Positions 43,493-52,324 of a stretch of DNA of 64,000 nt are shown here, piece after piece. Where the stretch lies: NCBI RefSeq assembly GCF_048269545.1, contig NZ_JBLXIJ010000002.1, forward strand, positions 310,001 through 374,000, written 5' to 3'. Origin of the DNA: Halpernia sp048269545. Lineage in GTDB: Bacteria > Bacteroidota > Bacteroidia > Flavobacteriales > Weeksellaceae. Numbering within the stretch: the stretch's first letter is position 1; every line of letters begins with the position of its first letter. The notes beneath the pieces were generated by a model. It saw nothing but the letters and a program-made list of their open reading frames with translations, did not search any database and was not told the origin of the DNA. The position numbers were made by a program, and so were the translations under genes.

Positions 43493-43531
43493 TAAAAAAA
43501 ACTGCTTAATATTTTAAGAAGTTTTTTTTAT
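43493..43531. terminator. Terminator between nlpE-like gene and pheS
   Basis: AAAAACTGCTTAA and TTAAGAAGTTTTT form a stem with one internal mismatch and A/T tracts on both sides. It separates two convergent genes. Confidence 0.55.
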
Positions 43532-43534
43532 ACT

Positions 43535-44545
43535 TTATAAACTTTTAAATTGTTCTAACATTCGTTTGTCATTTTCAAAAAACATTCTAATGTCGCCCAT
43601 TTGGTGAAGTAACATTACAATTCTTTCTATTCCCATTCCGAAAGCAAAACCACTAAATTCATCTGGATTTATATTTACATTTTGCAAAACCGCAGGATCC
43701 ACCATTCCACAACCCATAATTTCTAACCAACCCGTTCCTTTCGTAATTCTGTAATCTGTTTCTGAGTTTAAACCCCAATAAACATCAACTTCTGCACTTG
43801 GTTCTGTAAAAGGAAAATAAGAGGGACGAAGTCTGATTTTAGATTTCCCAAAAAGTTCTGTGGTAAAAAACTGAAGCGTTTGTTTTAAATCTGCATAACT
43901 TACATTTTTATCAATATATAGTCCTTCAATTTGATGGAAAATACAGTGAGAGCGGGAAGAAATCGCTTCATTTCTAAAAACTCTTCCCGGCGCTAAAATC
44001 CGAATCGGCGGTTCATTTTCTTCCATATATCTAATTTGCACGGAAGAAGTGTGTGTTCTAAGTAAAACATCTGGATCTTTTTCTATAAAAAAAGTATCTT
44101 GCATATCGCGCGCTGGATGATATTCTGGTAAATTTAGTGCCGTAAAATTATGCCAATCGTCCTCAATTTCTGGTCCATCTGCAACGGCAAAACCAATGGA
44201 TTTAAAAATATCAATAATTCTATTTTTAACCAAACTTATTGGATGGCGAGTTCCTAATTCTAAGGGAAAACCAGGTTTTGTAAAATCTTCTTTTTCGAAA
44301 ATTTGCTCTGTTTTTGTAGAATTTTTTAAATTATCTAATTTTTGCTGAAAACTTTGTTTAAGCGCATTTACTTTTTGCCCAGCTTCTTTTTTGTGCTCAT
44401 TCGGAACTTTTTTAAATTCTTCAAATAAATCATTTAAGATGCCTTTCTTTCCATTAAATTTTAGTCGAAATTTTTCTATTTCATCTTTATTGGAAGAGCT
44501 AAACTGATTAACTTCTTCTAACAACGCCGCAATATTCTCTAACAT
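43535..44545 (-). CDS. pheS: Phenylalanine-tRNA ligase alpha subunit
   Basis: PheS is the catalytic subunit of the heterotetrameric phenylalanyl-tRNA synthetase. The 336-residue protein begins with the coiled-coil arm (residues about 1-85), followed by class II core motifs: RHPISLVKNRIIDIF (motif 1 region), GRVFRNEAISSRSHCIFHQIEG (motif 2, given in part), TEPSAEVDVYW, and GFAFGMGIERIVML (motif 3, about residues 302-315). pheT is not adjacent, as is common in Bacteroidota. A -7 element lies about 20 bases before the start. Confidence 0.97.
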   Translation of the reverse strand: MLENIAALLEEVNQFSSSNKDEIEKFRLKFNGKKGILNDLFEEFKKVPNEHKKEAGQKVNALKQSFQQKLDNLKNSTKTEQIFEKEDFTKPGFPLELGTRHPISLVKNRIIDIFKSIGFAVADGPEIEDDWHNFTALNLPEYHPARDMQDTFFIEKDPDVLLRTHTSSVQIRYMEENEPPIRILAPGRVFRNEAISSRSHCIFHQIEGLYIDKNVSYADLKQTLQFFTTELFGKSKIRLRPSYFPFTEPSAEVDVYWGLNSETDYRITKGTGWLEIMGCGMVDPAVLQNVNINPDEFSGFAFGMGIERIVMLLHQMGDIRMFFENDKRMLEQFKSL

Positions 44546-44565
44546 ATTTACTTTTAATAAGGCTA

Positions 44566-44573
44566 CAAAAATA
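44566..44573 (-). promoter_or_regulatory. -7 element of pheS
   Basis: The minus strand reads TATTTTTG, matching TAnnTTTG, 20 bases before the pheS start codon. A CAA (TTG on the minus strand) is seen 24 bases further up, slightly beyond normal -33 spacing. Confidence 0.5.
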
Positions 44574-44597
44574 CAATATTTCTACTAAAAATTAAAC

Positions 44598-44640
44598 CAA
44601 AAAAAAGCCCATTTCTTCTATAGAAACAGACTTTTAATTT
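44598..44640 (-). terminator. Possible terminator of the YceI gene
   Basis: AAAAAGCCCATTTCT, loop TCTAT, AGAAACAGACTTTT form an imperfect stem with A/T tracts, directly after the YceI stop at 44651. Confidence 0.45.
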
Positions 44641-44650
44641 TTAGGAAAAT

Positions 44651-45310
44651 TTATTTCTTTTCTTTTGCGTTTACCAAAATTTGGAGCGTAATTTCATCTT
44701 TTATAATTCCATTTGCAGCCGGAACTTGAAAAACCACACCAAAATCTTCTCTTTTAATATCTTTTGGCTGTGTTGCAATCAAAACATTTTTTCCCTCAAT
44801 TTTTACATTTGCATTAAATTCTACAGGTTTTGTAATTCCTTTAATGGTTAAATTTCCATTTAAAACAGTATTATAATCACTTCCAGAAGGTGCTTCAGAA
44901 ATTTTTGTAATTTCATAAGTAGCAGTTGGAAATTTTTCTACATCAAAAAAATCCGCACTTTTTAAGTGTCCGTTTAATTTGGCTAAATTTTCTGCATCAT
45001 CTTTTAAATCTACACTTGTTAAACTTCCCATATTTGCAACAAACTTTCCACTCTCAAGCTTTCCATCTTTTACGGTAACTTGTCCACTTTGCAAAGCAAT
45101 AGTTCCAATGTGACTTGTATTATCGGATTTAAAAACTTTATAACCTTTCCATTCAATTTTGCTATTTGCAAGATCTGCGATGTATAAATTTCCATCTGTT
45201 GTTGTAGTAACTGCAGAGGTTTCACTTTCTACTTTCTTGTCTTTTTTACAAGAACTAAGAAAAAATAAACCAAATGCACCAATAAATAAAGGAAAATGCC
45301 TAAATTTCAT
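44651..45310 (-). CDS. YceI-family lipoprotein
   Basis: The 219-residue protein has a lipoprotein signal with lipobox LSSCKKD (Cys about 21). Residues about 45-215 form the YceI lipocalin-like beta barrel: IEWKGYKVFKSDNTSHIGTIALQ at the start, LKSADFFDVEKFPTATYEI in the middle and GNLTIKGITKPVEFNANV later, all typical. YceI proteins bind long isoprenoid or amide lipids in the periplasm; their physiological role is unclear. It is transcribed alone, divergent from the ABC ATPase gene. Confidence 0.9.
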   Translation of the reverse strand: MKFRHFPLFIGAFGLFFLSSCKKDKKVESETSAVTTTTDGNLYIADLANSKIEWKGYKVFKSDNTSHIGTIALQSGQVTVKDGKLESGKFVANMGSLTSVDLKDDAENLAKLNGHLKSADFFDVEKFPTATYEITKISEAPSGSDYNTVLNGNLTIKGITKPVEFNANVKIEGKNVLIATQPKDIKREDFGVVFQVPAANGIIKDEITLQILVNAKEKK

Positions 45311-45375
45311 AAATAAATTTTATTGTGTTTGTAACGAGCGAATTTACCACTATTTTATATCATTTCCAAAATTGT

Positions 45376-45383
45376 TAATTTTG
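45376..45383 (+). promoter_or_regulatory. -7 element of the ABC ATPase gene (leaderless arrangement)
   Basis: TAATTTTG matches TAnnTTTG; only four bases separate it from the ATG at 45388, predicting a leaderless mRNA. Confidence 0.5.
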
Positions 45384-45387
45384 TATT

Positions 45388-46323
45388 ATGCTTTTAGAAA
45401 TTAAAAAACTTTATTTTTCACATCAACCAAATAAAAAACTATTTCAAAATTTTAATTTGAAATTAGAAGAAGGTAAAATAGTTGCTTTAGTAGGCGAAAG
45501 TGGTTGTGGAAAATCTACTCTTTTAAATTTAATTTATGGTCTTTTACAATGGGAAGAAGGTGAAATTATTTTAGATAATGAAAACCTTTATGGTCCAAAA
45601 ACAAATATTGTTCCCGGTGAATCTACTATAAAAATGGTGGCGCAAACATATGATTTGATGCCATTTGCAACGGTGGCGGAAAATGTAGGGAAATTTCTTT
45701 CAAACATTAATTTAGCTCAAAAAAAAGAAAAAATAACTCAACTTTTAGAAGTGGTTGGTTTGGAAGATTACGCTAATATTTTACCAAAATATTTAAGCGG
45801 CGGACAACAACAACGCGTTGCAATTGCAAGAGCTTTATCACAAATGCCAAAATTATTGCTTTTAGATGAACCTTTTAGTAATTTGGATTATTCTCGGAAG
45901 ATAGAATTGCGTGAAAGACTTTTTAAATACGTGAGAGAAAACGCACTTTCTTTGATAATTTCCACGCACGATATTCAAGATATAATGCCGTGGACGGATC
46001 GATTGATAATTTTGATGGACGGTAGATTAATACAAAATGATACGCCGAAAGAAACTTATGAAAATCCTTATAATGATTATGTTGCAAAATTATTCGGAGA
46101 AGTAAATATTTTTAAAAACGAAGAAAAAGAGAAATTAAATTTGGTTAAAAATTATTATTTCCCACAGCAAATTAAAATTGCAGAAAACGGCATTCAAGCA
46201 AAAGTTTTGGAAAGTCGTTTTGCGGGAAGTTATTATTGGAATAATATTAATTTGGAAGAAAAAAATTTAGTAGTTTACACCGAAAATGAAATTTCTGGAA
46301 TTGTTAATTTGAAGTTTGATTGA
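45388..46323 (+). CDS. ABC transporter ATP-binding protein (PotA/FbpC-like)
   Basis: This 311-residue ATPase has Walker A GESGCGKST (about residues 36-44), the Q-loop MVAQTYDLMPFATV, signature YLSGGQQQRVAIARAL (about 138-153), Walker B LLLLDEPFSNLD, and the switch histidine in STHD. The order and spelling fit the importer ATPases for iron, polyamines or similar solutes. The C-terminal 85 residues after the ATPase core look like a diverged TOBE-type regulatory domain. No permease or binding-protein gene is next to it, so the partner is unlinked. The substrate is not readable. Confidence 0.85.
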   Translation: MLLEIKKLYFSHQPNKKLFQNFNLKLEEGKIVALVGESGCGKSTLLNLIYGLLQWEEGEIILDNENLYGPKTNIVPGESTIKMVAQTYDLMPFATVAENVGKFLSNINLAQKKEKITQLLEVVGLEDYANILPKYLSGGQQQRVAIARALSQMPKLLLLDEPFSNLDYSRKIELRERLFKYVRENALSLIISTHDIQDIMPWTDRLIILMDGRLIQNDTPKETYENPYNDYVAKLFGEVNIFKNEEKEKLNLVKNYYFPQQIKIAENGIQAKVLESRFAGSYYWNNINLEEKNLVVYTENEISGIVNLKFD

Positions 46324-46328
46324 AAATT

Positions 46329-46407
46329 TTTTGTCATTCAGAGCGAAACAAAGTGAAGTGAAGAAGCTATTTTTTGTTGAGATTCTTCCTTCGTCAGAAT
46401 GACAAAA
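46329..46407. repeat. Palindromic intergenic repeat
   Basis: The 11-base arms TTTTGTCATTC and GAATGACAAAA are perfect inverse complements, and the interior (GAAGTGAAGAAGCT against AGATTCTTCCTTCG) pairs imperfectly, giving a long bulged hairpin. It resembles the 'GTCATTCTGAACGAAGTGAAGAATC' class of mobile or structural intergenic palindromes, which to my knowledge is scattered through many Bacteroidota genomes. Only one copy is seen here. Confidence 0.7.
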
Positions 46408-46473
46408 GTGTTAAAGGTTTTTTACCGTTAAGAATTGTTAAGGGATTAAGTTTATTAAATTCCACTTTAAAAA

Positions 46474-46806
46474 CTAAGCCTTCTTCACAAATTCTGATTT
46501 TAAAGACATAGAACCAAATCCATCAATTTTGCAATCGATGTTATGATCAGAATCTGGTCTTAATCTAATATTTTTTACTTTAATTCCTGCTTTTATTGAT
46601 TTTGGAAATCCTTTTACGGGTAAATCTTTTACTACAACTACGGAATCTCCATTATTTAAAACCGTTTCATTTGCATCTAAAACTTGATTTTCTGAAGAAT
46701 CTTCTGCAGGATTCCACTCATGAAAACATTGCGAACAAACTTGTAAATTATCTTGCTCATAAGTAAATTCTGATTGACATTTCGGACAAATAATTGGCTC
46801 GCTCAT
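46474..46806 (-). CDS. PhnA/YjdM-like zinc-ribbon protein
   Basis: The 110-residue protein begins with a zinc ribbon, CPKC and CSQC at residues about 8-11 and 28-31 (CPKCQSEFTYEQ ... CSQCFHEW). The C-terminal SH3-like domain has NGDSVVVVKDLPVKGF and IKAGIKVKNIRL, and DHNIDCKIDGFGSMSLKSEFVKK ends the protein, as in PhnA/YjdM. Despite the old name 'alkylphosphonate utilisation', the family is not needed for phosphonate breakdown in most species; its role is unknown. It has its own promoter element 24 bases upstream. Confidence 0.93.
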   Translation of the reverse strand: MSEPIICPKCQSEFTYEQDNLQVCSQCFHEWNPAEDSSENQVLDANETVLNNGDSVVVVKDLPVKGFPKSIKAGIKVKNIRLRPDSDHNIDCKIDGFGSMSLKSEFVKKA

Positions 46807-46830
46807 TTTTTAGTTTTAGTTTTTATTTTT

Positions 46831-46838
46831 CAAAATTA
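46831..46838 (-). promoter_or_regulatory. -7 element of the PhnA-like gene
   Basis: The minus strand reads TAATTTTG, matching TAnnTTTG, 24 bases before the start codon at 46806. Confidence 0.45.
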
Positions 46839-46940
46839 CAGAAATTTTAATTGTTAAAATACTTTACTAAATACATACTTTTATTATAAAAGTATAAATC
46901 TAAGACTTCAAACTTCACAAAACAATAAAAATTAAAGCCG

Positions 46941-46948
46941 TATTTTTG
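46941..46948 (+). promoter_or_regulatory. -7 element of the rRNA methyltransferase gene
   Basis: TATTTTTG matches TAnnTTTG, 28 bases before the ATG at 46977. Confidence 0.45.
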
Positions 46949-46976
46949 CAAAAAATTTAGAATTTAAAATCTCCCA

Positions 46977-48179
46977 ATGGAACTTATACATAGAAATTTA
47001 CTTATCGGAATTCACGACGCTTTACAGGAAACTATTTTTGAAGAAAGAAAATATGCAGATAAAGTAATAGAAAGACTTTTAAAAGCGCACAGAAAATGGG
47101 GAAGTGAAGACCGAAGAGTGGTTTCTGAGATTTTTTATAATATTATCCGCTGGAGAAAACGCTTAGAATATTATATGGGAGAAGGTGTGAAACCCAATAA
47201 TATCTACAAATTGATCATCACCTATTGTCTTTGGAGCAAAACACATTACAAAAAATTTGAAGAATTTGACGGTATAAAAGTCGCAGATGTTCTTACAAAA
47301 TTAAAGAAAAATACAGTTCCTACAAAAGCAATTGAGCATTCAATCCCTGATTGGTTGGTTGAAACTTTTGAAAGAGAATTAGGCGCTAATTGGGAAAAAG
47401 AAATGACAGCTTTGAATGAATTGGCTCCCACAGTTTTGCGCGCAAATACTTTGAAAACTTCCGCAAAAGAACTCATTTCAGATTTAAAAGATGAAAATGT
47501 AATTGCGTTTCCGATTAAGAATTATCCAGATGCAGTTCAATTGGAGGAGAAAAAAAATGTATTTATTACGACGGCTTTTAAAGACGGATTATTTGAAGTT
47601 CAAGATGCATCATCGCAAAAAATTGGTGAGTTTTTAGAAGTAAAAGAAGGACAAAGAGTTGTAGATGTTTGTGCAGGTGCAGGTGGCAAAACTTTACATT
47701 TGGCTTCGTTAATGAATAATAAAGGACAAATAATTGCGCTTGATATTTACGCATGGAAATTAGCGGAATTAAAGAGAAGAGCAAGAAGAGCAGGGGCACA
47801 AAATATTGAAACCCGATTAATCGAAGATACGAAAGTTATTAAAAGATTGCACGAAACTGCGGATAGATTGTTGATTGACGCACCTTGTTCTGGATTGGGC
47901 GTTTTAAAAAGAAACCCAGATTCTAAGTGGAAAATCGATCAAGCATTTTTAGACAGAATTAAAAAAGAACAACAACAAATTTTGCAAGATTATTCTAAAA
48001 TCATCAAAAAAGGCGGCAAAATGCTTTACGCAACTTGCTCTATTTTACCTTCAGAAAATAGAGAACAAGTTGATTTATTTTTAAAAAACAATCCCAATTA
48101 TACTTTAATTAAAGAAGATAAAATAATGCCTTCTCAAGGTTATGATGGATTTTATATGGCTTTGATTACAAGAAATTGA
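46977..48179 (+). CDS. RsmB/NOP-family RNA (cytosine-5) methyltransferase
   Basis: The 400-residue protein methylates cytosine C5 in RNA, most likely 16S rRNA. The N-terminal part (to about residue 150) is helical, as in RsmB. The SAM-binding loop is VVDVCAGAGGKTLHLA (about residue 229). The two catalytic cysteines lie in IDAPCSGLGVLKRNPDSKWK and LYATCSILPSENREQV. The N-terminal region is not a clear NusB domain, so the precise target (C967 as in RsmB or another site) is uncertain. It is followed after 37 bases by a small membrane-protein gene. Confidence 0.92.
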   Translation: MELIHRNLLIGIHDALQETIFEERKYADKVIERLLKAHRKWGSEDRRVVSEIFYNIIRWRKRLEYYMGEGVKPNNIYKLIITYCLWSKTHYKKFEEFDGIKVADVLTKLKKNTVPTKAIEHSIPDWLVETFERELGANWEKEMTALNELAPTVLRANTLKTSAKELISDLKDENVIAFPIKNYPDAVQLEEKKNVFITTAFKDGLFEVQDASSQKIGEFLEVKEGQRVVDVCAGAGGKTLHLASLMNNKGQIIALDIYAWKLAELKRRARRAGAQNIETRLIEDTKVIKRLHETADRLLIDAPCSGLGVLKRNPDSKWKIDQAFLDRIKKEQQQILQDYSKIIKKGGKMLYATCSILPSENREQVDLFLKNNPNYTLIKEDKIMPSQGYDGFYMALITRN

Positions 48180-48216
48180 TATTTTAAAATTCCGCAAAAT
48201 TTTGTAAACTTACAGA

Positions 48217-48783
48217 ATGGAAGAATTTTTACACATAAAATCCGTCATCGGGATTATTTTGGGTTTGAGTTTAACGCACCTCATCAAAGGTTCTGTTATT
48301 TTCATTCAACATCCGGGACGTAAAAAACCGTACTTCGTTCATTTTTTATGGGTTTTTTATGTTTTTTTATTAATTATTCATTTTTGGTGGTGGGAATTTA
48401 ATTTGAAACTGATTCACGATTGGTATTTCTTGGATTATTTTTTTATAATTTGCTACATTCTACTCTTTTATTTGCTTTGCGCAATTCTTTATCCAGATGA
48501 TCTAAAAGATTACAAAGGTTATGAAGATTATTTTTATTCACGTAAAAACTGGTTTTTTGGAATTTTAGCACTTTGTTTTGCAGCAGATATTATTGATACT
48601 TCCATTAAAGGAAACGCCTACTTTCTTGGACTTCAGATGGCATATTATATTAGAATTGTTTCACATATCATCTTATGTCTCGCTGCAATTAGGTTTAACA
48701 ATAAAAAATTTCATACAGCTTTAGTTGTATTTTTTATTCTCTATGAAATCTTTTTTATTTTGCAGTTTTTCAATTTGGAATAA
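48217..48783 (+). CDS. Polytopic membrane protein of unknown function, 188 aa
   Basis: No named family is recognised. The 188-residue protein has about five or six hydrophobic segments with many aromatic residues (FLWVFYVFLLIIHFWWWEF; YFLDYFFIICYILLFYLLC; FFILYEIFFILQFF). Between them is a charged loop, YPDDLKDYKGYEDYFYSRKNW. There is no signal peptidase site. The start lies 37 bases after the methyltransferase gene, so it may be its operon partner, but no functional link is evident. It is followed by a terminator. Confidence 0.75.
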   Translation: MEEFLHIKSVIGIILGLSLTHLIKGSVIFIQHPGRKKPYFVHFLWVFYVFLLIIHFWWWEFNLKLIHDWYFLDYFFIICYILLFYLLCAILYPDDLKDYKGYEDYFYSRKNWFFGILALCFAADIIDTSIKGNAYFLGLQMAYYIRIVSHIILCLAAIRFNNKKFHTALVVFFILYEIFFILQFFNLE

Positions 48784-48849
48784 GAAAATTAATCTTGAGT
48801 AATATTTAAATCTTTTTGAAACCAAAGCAAATTCTCTAGAAAAAAAATA

Positions 48850-48892
48850 AAAAAAAGCCATTTCAATTTTTTGAAATGACTCTTAATTATTT
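48850..48892. terminator. Bidirectional terminator
   Basis: CATTTCAA, loop TTTT, TTGAAATG form a perfect stem, with an A-run before and T-rich sequence after. It separates the membrane-protein gene from the convergent large secreted-protein gene. Confidence 0.7.
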
Positions 48893-48906
48893 TAAATTTT
48901 AAAATA

Positions 48907-51900
48907 TTAGTTCTTAATAAATTTAGAATTCACTACTCCATTTTCGGTGTGGATTTTTATTAAATACATTCCTTTATTAAAAGTAGAAACTGACACTTTT
49001 TTATCTTTTCCGTTAGAAGTTTTTAATAGTTTTCCACTCATATCATAAATTTCTATTTTAGAAATTTTCTGTTGCGTTTCAATATTTAAAAAATCTGAAG
49101 TTGGATTTGGATAAAGTAGAGTTGTAAAAATTTTGCTTTCGCCCGTTGCTAAAGTTGCAGTTTGTGTAACTGCAATTGTTTTTGAAGCAACACCTCCATC
49201 GCCAGAAACTAAGACATTTGCGGTTCTACTTGCTCCTGTATTATTAGTTTGTGCGGTTAACGAAATTTTCGCATCTCCATTTCCAGAAATTGTGCTTTGC
49301 GAAGACTTACTTTTTAAACTTAGGAATGACAGATTAAGCCAAGATTGATCACTTGAAGCATTCCAATCTACGTTATTTAGCAAATCGAAACTAAATGTAT
49401 TATTATTCCCCGAATTGTTTTCCATTGAAATATTATTCAAGGCTAAATAATCTTTAGAGGGCGTTAAATAGTAAGAAAGTAAATTACCAAAAGTGGCAAC
49501 ATACAAACTAGAAGCGCCATTATAATTTAAATTATAATTTAAAAATTTATTTTGATTTGTAAAACCTGTAACATTTAGCAAGTCATTACTTATTACGTCA
49601 ATAAAATTAGTACCATAAGGCACGCCGTCAACTGCTTTTAAATATTTCAAGTTTCCAGAAGTGTCTAATTTTGATAAGACTTTATTCCCATAAACTGTAT
49701 CAAAAGAATATTCTGTACCATCGATTGAAACTTTATCTTTTACAAAATAATACATATAAATATTTTTATTTTCGTCTATATTGATATTGGTGTAATTAGC
49801 GAAAGACGCAAAAATTGATTGAAATGCTTTTTGCCACAAAACAGTTCCCGTGGTTGTCACTTTAGCAAAATAAGTAGAGTATGTAGCTCTTGGATAAACT
49901 CTTGGAATATTCACCAAATCCAGACCTGTATAATCTGTATTATTTGCTGCAAGATAATTTCCCATTACAACAAAATCTTGCCCATCATAAACAACATCAT
50001 TTGGCCATGCATAATTGTAATTTGGAGCATTTGCGTAAAAATTCTTACCCCAAATTACATCTCCAGAACTGTTAAATTTTAACATAAGAAAATCTGTATT
50101 TGTACTATTAGTTGGAATAGTTATACCATCGAAAACATAATCTGACGCAGTATTGTTAGAGGGTTCAGTGAAAACATACAGGTTATTTTCCGAATCAAAA
50201 ACTGCATCTAGTGAAAAAGCAAATAAATCTTGATAAGATTTACCATAAATAAAATTTCCTGCACTGCTAAATTTGACTATGGAAACGCCACTTAAAGTAT
50301 GCCCATCGACAGTAAAGCCAGCGTCCGATAATATATAGACGTCGCCATTTATATCTGTTATTATTGAAGAACTAGTACCTCCTGAAACCTTTAAATCTTT
50401 TCTCCAAAGATAGTTTCCATCTTTATCTAATTTAATTATTAATTTATCATAACTTCCAGACGTTTCTGGAAAATTAATGGTTTTGCCCGTTCCATCCGTA
50501 AAACTTGAAGTACCACCGAACGTGTTTACCATAAAAACGAAATTATCATCTTTATCTACATTTGCATAATCTCCTGAAACATTTAATTCACCTTTGCCAG
50601 AATCAAGACCAAAACTCGCAAACCATTTTGGCAGACCATCTTCACCTAATCTTGTAATATTTCTAGTGTAAGTTCCTCCTGAATTGTTTATCTGTTTTCC
50701 AAAAAAATTGGCATTACCTTCAACTAAAACACTTACAAATAAGTCATTTTTAGCAGAATTGAGATGTTTACTAAACTGTCTTGAAAAAGTTCCACCGGCA
50801 GAAGTAGCTTTTTGCTTAGACCAAACTAAATTTCCGGAAGTAGAATTAAAAACATTCGTGGTAAAAAGACGATTAATGAACAAGTTTGTTGTAAAATAAT
50901 TTACTGAGGAAGAACTAATGTATCCGGCAAAAGTGGGCTGATTAAGTCCTAAAAAATTTCCAGTATTATCAAAATTTAGCAAAACAGCATAATTAGTAGT
51001 ACTATTTACATAACTGATTGTAGAGGTCGTGTTGTTTGCATTGGTGAAGGAACTTACATTATTTCTTCCATCGAAGTATTTATTATTCAGTATCAAGTTA
51101 AAACCAGATACACTACTATAAGGTTTGATAATTGCAGAAATAGCAGTTGTCTCAATTCCATAGGTTGTATCCGAACTTACTGGAGAAGAAGTTCTAAAAA
51201 AATCCACAGTTGCCAGATTATCATCAATTTTAGCAACAAAATTGTATAACTTATTATTTTCAAATGATGAATTTGGATTATAGCTGTAAACGGAAGTTCC
51301 ATTTTCAGAAGTTAAACTTGTAGAAGATTTACTAAATCCTGTAATTATCAATTTCCCTTCTGTATTAAAAGCAATATCATTAATATCAGAATTAACTGAA
51401 GTTGTTGCGGAAGCCGAAAAACTAGCATTTTTATCACCTTTCAAAACAAATCCCATATTTGCACCGGTAATCGTTTCAGAATCAACATTTATATTTGCGG
51501 TTTTCGAAGCTCCCGCTACAAAAATATTTGAACCTTTTAAAGCAACTGATTTTAATAATACATCTGAAATAGTTTTATTATTCATCGTAATTCCTGAAGC
51601 ATCATTTAATCTCAATAATGAAGTTTGATTATAAACTAAAAATGTATCGACTCCATCCGACACACATTTTATTTTTGAATTCATAGCAGTTTTGGCTTCA
51701 CCAAGAAAATTTACCCAAACTGGATTTCCACTATTATCAATTTTTATTAAAAAAGCATTATCAACACTTGTAGAATTAATGGTATTACTTCCAACTATAA
51801 CTTTTCCGATGAAATTTGCAAATACATACAAATTGTCCATTGAATCTACATATACATATCGGGGAAATATTGAACCTCCACTTCCAGCATTTAATGTTTT

Positions 51901-52179
51901 AAACCAAACATTATTTCCCGTTGTGATACTAGATTTTAATATAAATAAATCATCGACACCTACTGAAGTTGCGGTCAAACCATCAAAACCAACTTCAGAC
52001 GCATTTATAGTTCCAACGTGATAGACGGAATTATCAGAAGATTCTACTAAAGAAAGGATACTGCCTTTGGTAGTATTAACTTGGAATAATCTAGTATTTG
52101 TCGGTGCAGTTTGGCTAAAAATAGTTTTCGAAAAAAGTAGCGCAAAAAGTACGCAGAAAGAAAATAATGATTTTTTCAT
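48907..52179 (-). CDS. Type IX-secreted protein with SBBP-like repeats and BACON domain
   Basis: The 1090-residue protein has a signal peptide (SFCVLFALLFSKTIFSQT), then a long region of propeller-type repeats. Each repeat reads roughly 'D..NNIYV.G.F......FLIKID.SGN.VW', for example AFLIKIDNSGNPVW, FVVMGNYLAANNTDY and MLKFNSSGDVIWGKNF. Around residues 925-1005 a BACON-like Ig domain occurs (WNASSDQSWLNLS; TANVLVSG; IAVTQTA). The last 75 residues are a type A type IX sorting domain (LYPNPTSDFLNIETQQKISK; GKLLKTSNGK; GMYLIKI), so the protein should be exported across the outer membrane and anchored or released. Target is unknown; adhesion or glycan binding is a guess. Confidence 0.88.
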   Translation of the reverse strand: MKKSLFSFCVLFALLFSKTIFSQTAPTNTRLFQVNTTKGSILSLVESSDNSVYHVGTINASEVGFDGLTATSVGVDDLFILKSSITTGNNVWFKTLNAGSGGSIFPRYVYVDSMDNLYVFANFIGKVIVGSNTINSTSVDNAFLIKIDNSGNPVWVNFLGEAKTAMNSKIKCVSDGVDTFLVYNQTSLLRLNDASGITMNNKTISDVLLKSVALKGSNIFVAGASKTANINVDSETITGANMGFVLKGDKNASFSASATTSVNSDINDIAFNTEGKLIITGFSKSSTSLTSENGTSVYSYNPNSSFENNKLYNFVAKIDDNLATVDFFRTSSPVSSDTTYGIETTAISAIIKPYSSVSGFNLILNNKYFDGRNNVSSFTNANNTTSTISYVNSTTNYAVLLNFDNTGNFLGLNQPTFAGYISSSSVNYFTTNLFINRLFTTNVFNSTSGNLVWSKQKATSAGGTFSRQFSKHLNSAKNDLFVSVLVEGNANFFGKQINNSGGTYTRNITRLGEDGLPKWFASFGLDSGKGELNVSGDYANVDKDDNFVFMVNTFGGTSSFTDGTGKTINFPETSGSYDKLIIKLDKDGNYLWRKDLKVSGGTSSSIITDINGDVYILSDAGFTVDGHTLSGVSIVKFSSAGNFIYGKSYQDLFAFSLDAVFDSENNLYVFTEPSNNTASDYVFDGITIPTNSTNTDFLMLKFNSSGDVIWGKNFYANAPNYNYAWPNDVVYDGQDFVVMGNYLAANNTDYTGLDLVNIPRVYPRATYSTYFAKVTTTGTVLWQKAFQSIFASFANYTNINIDENKNIYMYYFVKDKVSIDGTEYSFDTVYGNKVLSKLDTSGNLKYLKAVDGVPYGTNFIDVISNDLLNVTGFTNQNKFLNYNLNYNGASSLYVATFGNLLSYYLTPSKDYLALNNISMENNSGNNNTFSFDLLNNVDWNASSDQSWLNLSFLSLKSKSSQSTISGNGDAKISLTAQTNNTGASRTANVLVSGDGGVASKTIAVTQTATLATGESKIFTTLLYPNPTSDFLNIETQQKISKIEIYDMSGKLLKTSNGKDKKVSVSTFNKGMYLIKIHTENGVVNSKFIKN

Positions 52180-52208
52180 ATATAAATTTTTAAGAAATTA
52201 ATTAATTT

Positions 52209-52216
52209 CAAAGTTA
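52209..52216 (-). promoter_or_regulatory. -7 element of the type IX-secreted protein gene
   Basis: The minus strand reads TAACTTTG, matching TAnnTTTG, 29 bases before the start codon at 52179. Confidence 0.45.
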
Positions 52217-52279
52217 GATAAAATTTTAATCCACTTTTATAAATTTTAAAATTAAATTTTCATATCTCCATTGTAATCG

Positions 52280-52287
52280 TAAATTTG
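52280..52287 (+). promoter_or_regulatory. -7 element of asnB
   Basis: TAAATTTG matches TAnnTTTG, 37 bases before the asnB ATG. Confidence 0.5.
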
Positions 52288-52324
52288 CAACTTCAAAATA
52301 AACATTAATTTACAATAAATAGAT

